Origin: Bacteroidota bacterium
GTDB lineage: Bacteria > Bacteroidota > Bacteroidia > Bacteroidales > JAIFNL01
Direction: 5' to 3'
Length of the DNA: 33,460 bases
Assembly (NCBI GenBank): GCA_020047755.1
Contig: JAIFNL010000286.1
Coordinates: forward strand, 1 to 33,460
Shown: positions 23,710-32,326 of the stretch, in pieces
How the letters are laid out: the number at the start of each line of letters is the position of its first letter
Numbering within the stretch: position 1 is the first letter of the stretch
Translations under genes and position numbers: made by a program
Notes under the pieces: generated by a model
What the model saw: the letters and a program-made list of their open reading frames with translations, nothing else
Databases searched by the model: none
What the model was told of the DNA's origin: nothing

Positions 23710-24936
23710 ATGCGTGTAAACTATTTTTTATTCGTTTTTCTTTTCATTTGCCAAAGTCTTTTTGCACAGGAATTTAGGTGGCATGCAACAATCGAAAGAG
23801 TAGATACTTCAGGGTTTTATAACATTTATTTGAATCCCGATGTAACTTCAAAATTGCGTTATGAATTGCCCGATATTAGGCTTTATGATGCTCAAAACAA
23901 CGAAGTTCCATATATTTTGCGATTAGATAGAAAACATAACTATTCGACAAAGCTAAGCAAATTGCCTATTGTCAAAAACAAATACCACGCCCGCAAAGGC
24001 ATGAGAGAAATTTTAGTTGAAAATAAGCGTAAGGAAGAAATTTCTAATTTTATACTTACTTTAGAAAAAACTCAAGCAATTGTTTCGGTAAAAATATTGG
24101 GGAGTTTAAATAAAAAAGACTGGTATATTTTAAAAAATTCGTCGCTTTTTCATATTGAAGAGAAAAATGAAAAACAGGTTCAAATTTTAATTCAAGACAT
24201 TCCAATTACCAGTTTTATTTATTTCAAGCTAGAATTGACGGGCAATAGCAAAGAAAAATTGGCACTGAAAACCGTTTTTTTTCGAAAACACATTACTACC
24301 CAAAAAAACTATATGCAGCTTATTTCGCCAGCTTTTAGCCAAGATAACACACTTATTAGAGGAAAAAGCATAGTTACAATCAAATTTAAACAACCCGAAT
24401 TTATTGATAAATTGCGCTTTGTCTTCAAAGATAGTGATTATTTTTTAAGAAAAGCAAGTCTTTTGAAAATAGATACAGTAGGCGAAAAAAAATTTAATTT
24501 GCAGCAATACGATAGGCACAATTATAAATTTGTTATTACCTCAAGTACTCCCAATGAAATTTCATTTACAAATTTTAAAGCTCAGCAAATCAAATTAGAG
24601 ATTGATAACCAAGATGATGCGCCATTAGAATTAATCTCGGTGCGAGCTTTTCAGCAAAACGCTTACCTTATAGCGCACTTGGAAGCTGGCAAAACGTATG
24701 ATTTGTACTTTGGAAGTAGTAGAGTATCAGCACCTTTGTACGATTTGAACTATTTTACAGATAGCATTCCATTAGCACTAAGCATGGTAGAGGTTGGAAA
24801 AGTGTTTCCAAATTTGAACAACCAGAATTTATCAAAACGTTTTCAAGTACCTGTTTATTTACTTTGGATTTTAGCTATTGGTTTGGCTGTTTTTTTAAGT
24901 TTTATGGTTTTCAAAATGTTTAAAATAATCAAATAG
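23710..24936 (+). CDS. DUF3999-like envelope protein
   Basis: A 408-residue protein with a Sec signal peptide (MRVNYFLFVFLFICQSLFAQ), a long beta-rich periplasmic part starting EFRWHATIERVDTSGFYNIYLNPDV and LPDIRLYDAQNNEVPYILR, and one C-terminal membrane helix (VYLLWILAIGLAVFLSFMVFKMF) ending in a basic tail. The layout and the position right after DUF2339 match DUF3999; the segment SNFILTLEKTQAIVSVKILGSLNKKDWYIL resembles a discoidin-like sandwich. Function is unknown. It precedes an ABC permease by 11 bp. Confidence 0.8.
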   Translation: MRVNYFLFVFLFICQSLFAQEFRWHATIERVDTSGFYNIYLNPDVTSKLRYELPDIRLYDAQNNEVPYILRLDRKHNYSTKLSKLPIVKNKYHARKGMREILVENKRKEEISNFILTLEKTQAIVSVKILGSLNKKDWYILKNSSLFHIEEKNEKQVQILIQDIPITSFIYFKLELTGNSKEKLALKTVFFRKHITTQKNYMQLISPAFSQDNTLIRGKSIVTIKFKQPEFIDKLRFVFKDSDYFLRKASLLKIDTVGEKKFNLQQYDRHNYKFVITSSTPNEISFTNFKAQQIKLEIDNQDDAPLELISVRAFQQNAYLIAHLEAGKTYDLYFGSSRVSAPLYDLNYFTDSIPLALSMVEVGKVFPNLNNQNLSKRFQVPVYLLWILAIGLAVFLSFMVFKMFKIIK

Positions 24937-24947
24937 TTATCAAAAAA

Positions 24948-27377
24948 TTGTATTTCAATTATCTTAAAATAGCAATTCGCAATATTTTGAGGCATAAAAT
25001 TTATGCTTTTATAAATATTTTGGGCTTGGCGCTTGGAATGGCTGCAAGTATTATCATATATATTATTGTAAGTCAGCATTTAAACTACGATAGGCATTTC
25101 TCCAAAGCCGATAGAATTTACAGAGTAAACGTGTCTTCGAGGTTTGAAAACCAAACACGAAAAGTGATTAAAACCCCCATTTTACTTGCCGAAACCTTGC
25201 CTATTTATAGCAAAAATATAGAACAAACAGTGCGAATTATCAAAGGAAGCCACAAATTGGTGAGCTACCAAAAAAAGCATTTTACGTTGAGTGATTTTTA
25301 TTATGCCGATGAAAATTTTATTGATTTGTTTGATGTAGAGATAGTTAAAGGAAATAAATTGAACCCTCTCCACGACTCGGCATCGATAGTTATTACTCAA
25401 GAAATAGCCGAAAAATACTTTGGAAAAGAAAATCCGATTGGCAAAGTGATGAGTCTCGACAATGGTTGGAAATTTACGGTAACTGCTGTTTGTAAGTCAT
25501 TTGCCCGAAATACGCATTTTAAATTTGCTGTTTTGGCTGATTTGAAAGTAGTTATGAAACAAATAAAAACCACGATGGGCTTTCAAAAAAACTACCAAAA
25601 TTGGCAAAATGATATGGTTACGACTTATTTTTTGCTCAAAAAAGGTGGCAATTTGGCGGAAGTAGAAAAAAGTTTGGATAAAATTATAAAAACAGAAATA
25701 TATCCTCACATTCAAGAATTTACCGGACTAACTCCGCAAGAATACAAGGCGCACAATAATTATTATTTTTTTCAGTCGCAGGCTTTATTCGATATTCATA
25801 CCGGCGAAAGTATCGAAGGTGAATTTGAGCCGACTTACTCCACGTTTTTTATTACTGTTTTTGTGAGTATTGCCTTGATTATATTGATATTAGCTTGCAT
25901 CAATTTTATGAATTTAACTACTGCTCGTTCCTCCACGAGAGCGGTAGAAATTGCAATGCGAAAAGTAGCTGGAGCAACACGCAAGCAGTTGATTTTTCAG
26001 TTTTTAACAGAAAGTATTCTTCTTTCTTTTATTTCGTTTATTTTTGCTTTAGTGATTATCGAATTTATTTTTAGCCAAGGCACTGACCCTATTTCGCCTT
26101 ATACCGATTACCAATTTCTTCCTTTTGCCCTGATATTTAGTCTTTTGGTAGGTGTTTTTGCTGGTTCTTATCCTGCTTTTTATCTTTCCAATATCTCGAT
26201 AATCAATAGTTTGCATGGAAAAGCTTCCTTAGGTATAAAATCATTGAAAATGCGCCGATTTTTAGTTGTTTTGCAGCTGAGTATTACTTTTATTATCTTG
26301 ATTAGCAGAGGAGTAATTATTCAGCAAATTGATTTTTTTTACGAGAAAAATTTTGGATTTGAAAACGATAGAATTTATGTATTAAAGCGTGCTTATGTTT
26401 TGGATAGTCTTAAAAATGAGTTTATTAGCCAATTGAAACAGAACAAAAATATTGTAGATGCTTCTTTTTTGAATGCAATACCTGGTGAAGATGAAGTAAT
26501 GTTTCCTGTAGTACTTAGCAACGACACTACTAAAATAAAATATTTGAGCGAACTGGTTGTTGATAAAAGATTTAACTCTACATTTGGTGTTAAAATTCTT
26601 CAAAAATTAGATACTGTTGGGCTTAATTCCGAACAACAAAAATATTTATCACTTAATGAGTCGGCTGCCAATTTGTTGAATATTAACGATTTGAAAGATA
26701 CTATTTCGATTAACTATTTTTTTGCTAATTCTATGTTCAAAGGTTTTAGAGTAGCTACAATAGTGGAAGATTTTCATTTTCAGACACTTTATAACAAAAT
26801 TAAACCTACTATCTTGCGTTTGGGGTCAGAAAATAGTTATTACAAATACTTGGCAATTCGCATTAAAAAAGAAAATTCAAAACAGACAATTCAATTTATC
26901 CATCAAAAATGGAATGAATTTGTACCGGATAATATTTTTGAAATTTTTCCATTGCAGCAGCAAGTTGTAGAACTTTATCGCAAAGAACATAATACAGCGG
27001 TGTTGTTCATTCTTTTCTCGATATTGGCTGTAATTATTGCCACTATGGGAATTTTTGGGCTTACTGCTTTTTCTGTAGCCAAACGAACTCGCGAGATAGG
27101 AATTAGAAAAGCATTTGGAACGCCCATTTTGCGAATTATTTATTTGCTTTCGGTCGAGTTTATTACTTGGCTTCTGTTTTCGTTTGTAATAGCTTCACCT
27201 TTTGCGTACTTTATTATGTCGGCTTGGCTCGATAGATTTGCTTACCATGTAGAAATTGATTTGTTTATTTTTGTGCAAGTAGGTGTTTTTATGTTTATTG
27301 TTACTATTATTACTGTTATTTTATATTCTTTCAAAGCTGCTCGCAAAAATCCCGCTATTGCTTTGCGCTACGAATAA
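24948..27377 (+). CDS. FtsX/MacB-type ABC transporter permease, TTG start
   Basis: An 809-residue permease with two repeated halves: a membrane helix (FINILGLALGMAASIIIYIIV), a MacB-like periplasmic domain (about 50-280), then three helices with the FtsX motif TARSSTRAVEIAMRKVAGATRKQLIFQFLTESI; a second half repeats this, ending SVAKRTREIGIRKAFGTPILRIIYLLSVEF and AARKNPAIALRYE. Family members export or mechanically couple substrates using a separate ATPase, which is not in the window. The start YFNYLKIAIRNILRHKIYAF matches the family N-terminus and begins with TTG at 24948; the first in-frame ATG is 31 codons inside the first helix, so TTG is the likely start. The substrate is unknown. Confidence 0.93.
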   Translation: MYFNYLKIAIRNILRHKIYAFINILGLALGMAASIIIYIIVSQHLNYDRHFSKADRIYRVNVSSRFENQTRKVIKTPILLAETLPIYSKNIEQTVRIIKGSHKLVSYQKKHFTLSDFYYADENFIDLFDVEIVKGNKLNPLHDSASIVITQEIAEKYFGKENPIGKVMSLDNGWKFTVTAVCKSFARNTHFKFAVLADLKVVMKQIKTTMGFQKNYQNWQNDMVTTYFLLKKGGNLAEVEKSLDKIIKTEIYPHIQEFTGLTPQEYKAHNNYYFFQSQALFDIHTGESIEGEFEPTYSTFFITVFVSIALIILILACINFMNLTTARSSTRAVEIAMRKVAGATRKQLIFQFLTESILLSFISFIFALVIIEFIFSQGTDPISPYTDYQFLPFALIFSLLVGVFAGSYPAFYLSNISIINSLHGKASLGIKSLKMRRFLVVLQLSITFIILISRGVIIQQIDFFYEKNFGFENDRIYVLKRAYVLDSLKNEFISQLKQNKNIVDASFLNAIPGEDEVMFPVVLSNDTTKIKYLSELVVDKRFNSTFGVKILQKLDTVGLNSEQQKYLSLNESAANLLNINDLKDTISINYFFANSMFKGFRVATIVEDFHFQTLYNKIKPTILRLGSENSYYKYLAIRIKKENSKQTIQFIHQKWNEFVPDNIFEIFPLQQQVVELYRKEHNTAVLFILFSILAVIIATMGIFGLTAFSVAKRTREIGIRKAFGTPILRIIYLLSVEFITWLLFSFVIASPFAYFIMSAWLDRFAYHVEIDLFIFVQVGVFMFIVTIITVILYSFKAARKNPAIALRYE

Positions 27378-27444
27378 CTTTTCAGGTAGTTTGAGCTAGC
27401 CGCTAAATCGAAAAATTGCATTACTTTTTGTTTTTTTTTGGAAA

Positions 27445-27477
27445 ATAAAATTTGTATTTTTGTAATACAAATTTTAT
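27445..27477. promoter_or_regulatory. Perfect 13-bp AT-rich inverted repeat between the ABC permease and nagB
   Basis: Arms 27445-27457 and 27465-27477 pair exactly with a 7-nt spacer. A TATTTTTG (27455-27462) sits inside it. It could be the permease terminator or an operator over a second nagB promoter. Confidence 0.4.
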
Positions 27478-27559
27478 CTTTGTTGCGACATTTTCTTTAA
27501 AATACAAAGCTCAGATTAATAAAAAAACAATCAAAAGTTTAAAAACTTTTTAAAATATT

Positions 27560-27589
27560 TTTGAAAGTTGTAGATAATTTATACTTTTG
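27560..27589 (+). promoter_or_regulatory. Bacteroidota-type promoter for nagB
   Basis: -33 TTTG (27560-27563), exactly 18 bp, -7 TACTTTTG (27582-27589), 70 bp before the ATG. Confidence 0.65.
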
Positions 27590-27659
27590 TGCATATAAAA
27601 AACTACAATTTTCCCATTTTTCAAATAAAGAGAATAAATAAAGCTAAAATATTCAAAAT

Positions 27660-28463
27660 ATGAGACTTATAATTCAAGAAACTTACGAACAACTTTCGCA
27701 ATGGGCAGCAAATTACATTGTAAAACAAATCAATAAATTTGAGCCAACCACCGAAAAACCTTATGTAATTGGTTTACCTACGGGTTCTTCGCCACTGGGA
27801 GTTTACAAAAAATTGATTGAACATTACAAAGCCGGAAATGTTTCGTTCCAAAATGTAATCAGTTTCAATATGGACGAATACGTGGGCATTCCAAAAAATC
27901 ACCCGCAAAGTTATCATACCTTTATGTGGGAAAATTTCTTCAAACATATCGATATTCTTCAAGAAAATACTAACATTTTGAATGGAAACGCATCTGATTT
28001 AGAAGCAGAATGCCAACGCTTTGAAAACAAAATCAAAAGTGTAGGTGGAATTCAGCTTTTTATGGGCGGAATAGGTCCCGATGGGCATATTGCGTTCAAT
28101 GAGCCTGGTTCGTCGCTCAGTTCGCGCACTCGCCTAAAATCACTCACTGCCGATACACGTGTAGCCAATTCGCGTTTTTTTGAAAATGACATCAACAAAG
28201 TTCCAAAAACTGCTCTAACTGTGGGAGTTGGAACAATAATGGACGCAAAAGAAGTACTCATTTTGGTAAACGGTTTGAACAAAGCAAGAGCCTTGCGCCA
28301 TGCAGTAGAATCGGGCATTTCGCAAATGTGGACTATCAGCGCGTTGCAACTGCATTCGCGCGGAATTATCGTTTGCGACGATGCCGCCACGTATGAGCTA
28401 AAAGTAGGTACCGTTCGGTATTTCAACGAAATAGAAAAAGAGAATTTAGTTTTATCTGTTTGA
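27660..28463 (+). CDS. nagB: Glucosamine-6-phosphate deaminase
   Basis: A 267-residue isomerase/deaminase turning glucosamine-6-phosphate into fructose-6-phosphate and ammonia. Motifs: [16 protein letters not shown] (phosphate loop), [13 protein letters not shown] with the catalytic Asp, [30 protein letters not shown] with the active His and Glu, and [22 protein letters not shown]. Length fits the short bacterial form. It stands alone, without nagA or a transporter next to it, so it may serve amino-sugar recycling generally. A strong promoter and terminator frame it. Confidence 0.97.
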   Translation: MRLIIQETYEQLSQWAANYIVKQINKFEPTTEKPYVIGLPTGSSPLGVYKKLIEHYKAGNVSFQNVISFNMDEYVGIPKNHPQSYHTFMWENFFKHIDILQENTNILNGNASDLEAECQRFENKIKSVGGIQLFMGGIGPDGHIAFNEPGSSLSSRTRLKSLTADTRVANSRFFENDINKVPKTALTVGVGTIMDAKEVLILVNGLNKARALRHAVESGISQMWTISALQLHSRGIIVCDDAATYELKVGTVRYFNEIEKENLVLSV

Positions 28464-28511
28464 TGTAATTGAACTGTAATAAAGTAAAATAAACAACTGA
28501 TTATTAACTAT

Positions 28512-28553
28512 AAAAGCCGCATTTACTCAAGGTAATTGCGGCTTTTGTTTTTT
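28512..28553 (+). terminator. Intrinsic terminator after nagB
   Basis: AAAAGCCGCA (28512-28521) pairs with TGCGGCTTTT (28537-28546), followed by GTTTTTTT. Confidence 0.88.
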
Positions 28554-28589
28554 TATAAAATTCGTTTTTCAACTTTGATTTTACACAAT

Positions 28590-28618
28590 AAAAAAAGCCC
28601 CACAAGGGGGCATTTTTT
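28590..28618 (-). terminator. Intrinsic terminator for the small lipoprotein gene
   Basis: GCCCC (28597-28601) pairs with GGGGC (28607-28611) with a 5-nt loop; the flanking A and T runs make it usable in both directions. It lies just past the minus-strand stop at 28646. Confidence 0.8.
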
Positions 28619-28645
28619 CTTTAAAAAAGCAATGCGAAACGCAAA

Positions 28646-28900
28646 TTACTTTTTCTTTCCTTTAGTAGCAGCAGCAATAGAATCTGCTTTTGCTTGTTCT
28701 AAGGCAGCAGCAATAGAATCTGCTTTTACTTTTTCAACAGCAGCGATTGAATCTTGTTTAGCTTGTTCAACTTTTGCAATTGAATCTTGTTTCAACGAAT
28801 CAAGTCTAGCTTGTTCTGCAGCTTGCTCTTCTGCACTTGGACCACATGCAACAAATCCTAAGAAAGTTGCTAATACTGTTAATTTTAAAATCGATTTCAT
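28646..28900 (-). CDS. Small repeat-containing lipoprotein (DSIA repeats)
   Basis: An 84-residue lipoprotein starting at the ATG at 28900 (MKSILKLTVLATFLGFVAC, lipobox Cys19). A longer reading from 28927 would run through the -7 promoter box and is rejected. The mature part is low-complexity and helical, with four related units built on (K)xDSIA: KQDSIAKVEQA, KQDSIAAVEKV, KADSIAAALEQA, KADSIAAATKG, and a basic end GKKK. It could form a charged single helix or coiled coil at the membrane, loosely like Lpp-type spacers; function is unknown. It has one of the best promoters in the window and a terminator, suggesting strong expression. Confidence 0.85.
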   Translation of the reverse strand: MKSILKLTVLATFLGFVACGPSAEEQAAEQARLDSLKQDSIAKVEQAKQDSIAAVEKVKADSIAAALEQAKADSIAAATKGKKK

Positions 28901-28926
28901 AATTATTTTTAAATTTATATATGCCA

Positions 28927-28956
28927 CAAAAGTAAAATAGAAAAATCACTCACAAA
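28927..28956 (-). promoter_or_regulatory. Bacteroidota-type promoter for the DSIA-repeat lipoprotein
   Basis: On the minus strand: TTTG (28953-28956), exactly 18 bp, TACTTTTG (28927-28934), 27 bp before the ATG at 28900. It is a close match to consensus. Confidence 0.7.
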
Positions 28957-29589
28957 AGAAAAATGATATTTTTTTTTCAAAAATTGGAAAAAAAAATTGT
29001 TTCACTTGCTTTAAAATAAAATATTTTTCATAATAATCTAATAACAAGTAGATTGTGAAAATTGACAAAAAAAAAGAATTGTTAATTTTTTTAAAAATTG
29101 AGCCATTTCAATTTCAAAAAAATATGCTTTAACTCAAAAACATGCCAATAAAAGTTTTTTTTTGCTAATCATTTAAAAATTAAATGATTAACTGTAATAG
29201 ACGTACACTAAATTTCAATAAATAACTGATAACAAACAAAATAGCAGATTATAAAAAAACTAAAATAACATAAAAAAACGTACTCTGGTTTGTAAATTTT
29301 CAAAAAACACGAGAAAAAAGGTGATTTTGTAAATTGCTCAAATTAAGTAATTTATCTTTTTTTGCAATTATTACCAACTTACATTGATTAAGAAATACTA
29401 TTTTTGCGCAGGATAATTTGAATGGTTTATTCAAAATTATAGAAAAATGCAAAGGATTCATTTGAAGCAACAAAAAAATAGCTATGTATTAGAAATTATA
29501 CTATAACTATTTTATTTTCAAAGACTTTGGAATTATTCAAATTCCTTATAATATAGAACAACTATTTATTTTCAATAAAATTTTAAAAG
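28957..29589. other. Long AT-rich intergenic region upstream of the TonB receptor
   Basis: A 633-bp gene-free stretch. It holds a perfect 11-bp palindrome (29166-29176 with 29180-29190), a TATTTTTG -7-like box at 29399-29406 that may start the receptor transcript, and a 19-codon reading frame at 29447-29506 (MQRIHLKQQKNSYVLEIIL) that is too short to call. I looked for a cobalamin riboswitch box and saw none. Confidence 0.5.
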
Positions 29590-31515
29590 ATGAAAAGAAA
29601 TTTAAAAAAAATCGCATTTTTAGTTATTTTATTCATTTCAAGCAATTTATACGCACAAAAAGATACTATTGAGTTAGAGGAAATTTACATTCATTCGAGT
29701 AGAATGCCGATTTTGTATTCGGAAAGTTCGAGAATTTTGAGCATTATTTCGCGCGAAGAAATAAAACTTGTGCCTGCCCAAACGGTGCAAGATATTTTGC
29801 AATACATTGCAGGTGTAGATGTTAGACAACGTGGAGCGGAAGGTGTGCAAGCCGATTTGAGTATTAGGGGTGGCTCTTTTGAGCAAGCGTTGGTGCTTTT
29901 GAATGGTGTAAAAATTAACGACCCACAAACGGGGCATCACAATTTGAATATTCCTATAGATATAGAAAGTATTGAGCGCATTGAAATTTTAGAAGGCGCA
30001 GCAGCGCGAGTTTACGGGCAAAATGCTTTTTCAGGTGCTATCAATATTATTACCAACCCCACAAACTCGTCCAATCTAAAAATAAATGGCTTTGGTGGTA
30101 GCTATGGTTTGTACAAAATAGGAATTGCTGCAAATTTGGCGTCTGCTGGTCTGAATCAACATTTGTCGTTTTCGAGCAAATCGTCTGATGGATACATCGA
30201 AAATACCGATTTTCAGGACAAAAATCTGTTTTATCATTCGCAAATAGATTCAAAATATGGTTTTTTCAACCTGCAATTGGGATACTTAGAAAAGTTTTTT
30301 GGTGCCAATAGTTTTTATACACCTCGCTTTCCAAATCAATATGAAGAAGTTAATTCGAGCTTTGGCAGTTTGAAATATAGCAAAAATTCAAAAAACTGGA
30401 AATTTGCTTCTACTTATTTTTGGCGACGACACAAAGATTATTTTTTGCTTAAGCGCGACGACCCTAGTTTTTATGAAAACAATCACTTAACCGACGTTTT
30501 TGGGAGCGAATACAGCGTAAGGCATATTTCTAAATTTGGCACCAGTGCTTTGAACCTCGAATATCGCAAAGAGAAACTCTTGAGCAGCTCTATGGGTGAA
30601 AAATTAGATGAAGCGATTGCGGTAAAAAATAGAGATGCAAATTATTTGAAACATTACGAAAGAGATGTTTTTTCGTTGTCGCTCGAACATGCTTACACGT
30701 TGAAAAAATTTCACACCGCCGGAGGTTTTATTTTAAATTGGAACAACGATTTTGGTTTTTCGGCATACCCTGGAATCGACTTTAATTACGAACTATCTGA
30801 ATATTTTAAAGTTATAGCTTCCATAAATACCTCTTTCCGAACCCCATCGTTTACCGAACTTTTGTACAACGATGGCAATAGTATAGGTAATAAATTGCTA
30901 AAACCCGAAGAAGCCCTTAGTTTTGAAGTGGGTGCAAAATGGAATAAAGGCATTTTTAAAACACAAGCATCAATTTTCAGAACATTGGGAAAAGAAATAA
31001 TCGATTGGACAAAACCAGTAAACGATTTAACGCAAGCTTGGTTTGCGCAAAATATTTCGAGCTTGCAAACCAGTGGAATTGAAGCCGAATTTTCCTTATT
31101 TCCGAGCCGAAGCAACCCCAAAGCGTTTGTGCGTACATTGAGGTTTGCTTATACCTATTTGTGGCAAGAGGCTTCGATAGACGAAAATTTTGACTCGCGC
31201 TATGTTTTAGATTTTTTGAAACACAAAGCAACCTTTAGCTTACAACACAAAATTTATAAAAAACTGAGTGCTTCGTGGCAAATTTTAGCCCAAGATAGAG
31301 AAGGTGGATTTGTTCAATTCACTGACAGTAAATTTGTTGAATATGAAATATATGCACTCGTAAATGGAAGAATAAGCTGGGAAAATAAATTTGCAACTCT
31401 ATATTTTGATGCCAATAATTTGCTAAATACAACTTATTACGACTTTGGTAATATTCCTATGCCAAGCAGGTGGTTCAAAATAGGAGCTAAAATTTCGATA
31501 CTGAACGACAAATAG
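29590..31515 (+). CDS. TonB-dependent outer-membrane receptor (BtuB-like)
   Basis: A 641-residue receptor with a Sec signal (ending SSNLYAQ), a plug domain (about 35-160: SSRILSIISREEIKLVPAQTVQDILQYIAGVDVRQRGAEGVQADLSIRGGSFEQALVLLNGVKINDPQTGHHN and RIEILEGAAARVYGQNAFSGAINIITN), then a 22-strand-type barrel to SRWFKIGAKISIL. It lacks the carboxypeptidase-like domain of SusC-type receptors and has no SusD neighbour, so it resembles the small BtuB/siderophore class. A ligand cannot be inferred: no riboswitch, Fur box or partner transporter is visible. It is probably monocistronic. Confidence 0.93.
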   Translation: MKRNLKKIAFLVILFISSNLYAQKDTIELEEIYIHSSRMPILYSESSRILSIISREEIKLVPAQTVQDILQYIAGVDVRQRGAEGVQADLSIRGGSFEQALVLLNGVKINDPQTGHHNLNIPIDIESIERIEILEGAAARVYGQNAFSGAINIITNPTNSSNLKINGFGGSYGLYKIGIAANLASAGLNQHLSFSSKSSDGYIENTDFQDKNLFYHSQIDSKYGFFNLQLGYLEKFFGANSFYTPRFPNQYEEVNSSFGSLKYSKNSKNWKFASTYFWRRHKDYFLLKRDDPSFYENNHLTDVFGSEYSVRHISKFGTSALNLEYRKEKLLSSSMGEKLDEAIAVKNRDANYLKHYERDVFSLSLEHAYTLKKFHTAGGFILNWNNDFGFSAYPGIDFNYELSEYFKVIASINTSFRTPSFTELLYNDGNSIGNKLLKPEEALSFEVGAKWNKGIFKTQASIFRTLGKEIIDWTKPVNDLTQAWFAQNISSLQTSGIEAEFSLFPSRSNPKAFVRTLRFAYTYLWQEASIDENFDSRYVLDFLKHKATFSLQHKIYKKLSASWQILAQDREGGFVQFTDSKFVEYEIYALVNGRISWENKFATLYFDANNLLNTTYYDFGNIPMPSRWFKIGAKISILNDK

Positions 31516-31729
31516 TGTCTTTTTTTTACTATTTTATATTTTAAAAATTGAAATTACGCAAACTAATTATATATTTTAACATTCTATTCAAAAAAAAATC
31601 AAATAAAAAACAGTGAAATTAATTTATTCAAATTATTGTATATCAAAAAAATAATATAACAATAAAATGTTAAATACGTTTTAATAATATTACGAAATTG
31701 TTAAATGCAAAAAAAAAGTTTGAAAAAAT

Positions 31730-31759
31730 TTTGCACTTCAAAAATTAGCTTTACATTTG
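31730..31759 (+). promoter_or_regulatory. Bacteroidota-type promoter for the acidic small lipoprotein
   Basis: -33 TTTG (31730-31733), exactly 18 bp, -7 TACATTTG (31752-31759), 31 bp before the ATG. A near-consensus promoter. Confidence 0.7.
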
Positions 31760-31790
31760 CGTACTCTTTAACTATAAAATTATATAAAAA

Positions 31791-31985
31791 ATGAAAAAAG
31801 TAAGATTATTTTTATTGGCTTTAGCTGCAGTTAGCTTTATGTCATTCTACGCTTGCAATAGCGCATCAACAGAAGAAGCTACAGAAGAAGCTGCAACAGA
31901 AGAATCAGTAGAAGCTACTGACGAAGCTACTGACGCTGCTGCTACTGAAGAAGCTGCAACTACAGAAGAAACTAAAGCTGAATAA
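31791..31985 (+). CDS. Small acidic low-complexity lipoprotein
   Basis: A 64-residue protein: lipoprotein signal MKKVRLFLLALAAVSFMSFYAC (Cys22) and a mature part of about 42 residues made almost only of E, A, T, S and D (TEEATEEAATEES, TDEATDAAATEEAATTEE). It would be a strongly acidic, probably disordered surface or periplasmic tail. No function is known to me. It has a near-consensus promoter, and the hairpin 20 nt downstream could end its transcript. Confidence 0.8.
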   Translation: MKKVRLFLLALAAVSFMSFYACNSASTEEATEEAATEESVEATDEATDAAATEEAATTEETKAE

Positions 31986-32002
31986 TTAGCAAAGTTTTTT
32001 TA

Positions 32003-32326
32003 ATGAAAGCGGTAAAATTAGCTATTAAGTTAATAGCGGTAATTAGTTTTACCGCTTTTTTTGCGTGTAATAGTAACCCTTCGGGCGAAAACGACACGCA
32101 AAATACTGATTCTATTGAAGTTACAAAACAAAACACCAACAAAAATACCAATTCAGAGCCTAAAGAAACAACCGAAAAAACTACCCCAAAAGATTATACA
32201 GCCAAATACATTTGCCCTATGCACTGCCCCAAAAGCGGAGGTGATAAGCTGGGCGATTGCCCAGAATGTGGCATGGAACTTATTGAAAATCCAACAACTA
32301 AAAAGGTCATTTCGAAGAAAAAATAA
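32003..32326 (+). CDS. Heavy-metal-binding-domain lipoprotein
   Basis: A 107-residue lipoprotein: signal MKAVKLAIKLIAVISFTAFFAC (Cys22), a disordered polar linker of about 45 residues rich in N, T, K and E, then a heavy-metal-binding domain YICPMHCPKSGGDKLGDCPECGMELIEN. This matches the Cys-Pro-Met-His and CPxCGM motif found in copper/zinc efflux proteins and P-type ATPases; an extra Cys follows the His. A role in periplasmic metal binding is inferred from the motif. Its first 20 codons form a terminator-shaped hairpin, so expression may depend on read-through from the gene 17 nt upstream. Confidence 0.88.
   Translation: MKAVKLAIKLIAVISFTAFFACNSNPSGENDTQNTDSIEVTKQNTNKNTNSEPKETTEKTTPKDYTAKYICPMHCPKSGGDKLGDCPECGMELIENPTTKKVISKKK
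32006..32062 (+). terminator. Terminator-shaped hairpin inside the signal-peptide codons of the metal-binding lipoprotein
   Basis: Outer stem AAAGCGGTAAAA (32006-32017) with TTTTACCGCTTT (32047-32058), 12 bp perfect; inner stem GCTATTA (32021-32027) with TAATAGC (32031-32037), 7 bp with a 3-nt loop; then seven T (32056-32062). It starts one codon into the downstream CDS. Confidence 0.75.

Noticed and set aside
24948-25043. A later ATG as start of the ABC permease
   Set aside because: It falls inside the first membrane helix and would remove the conserved YFNYLKIAIRNILRH start; TTG at 24948 fits better.
28536-28940. Plus-strand reading frame of 134 codons opposite the DSIA lipoprotein
   Set aside because: It is an antisense shadow of the repeats (AAIES units) and runs through two terminators and a promoter.
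29447-29506. A 19-codon reading frame in the leader of the TonB receptor, possibly a leader peptide
   Set aside because: Too short and of random composition; no attenuator hairpin follows it.
28957-29589. Possible cobalamin riboswitch upstream of the BtuB-like receptor
   Set aside because: No B12-box-like sequence or matching pairing elements were seen.
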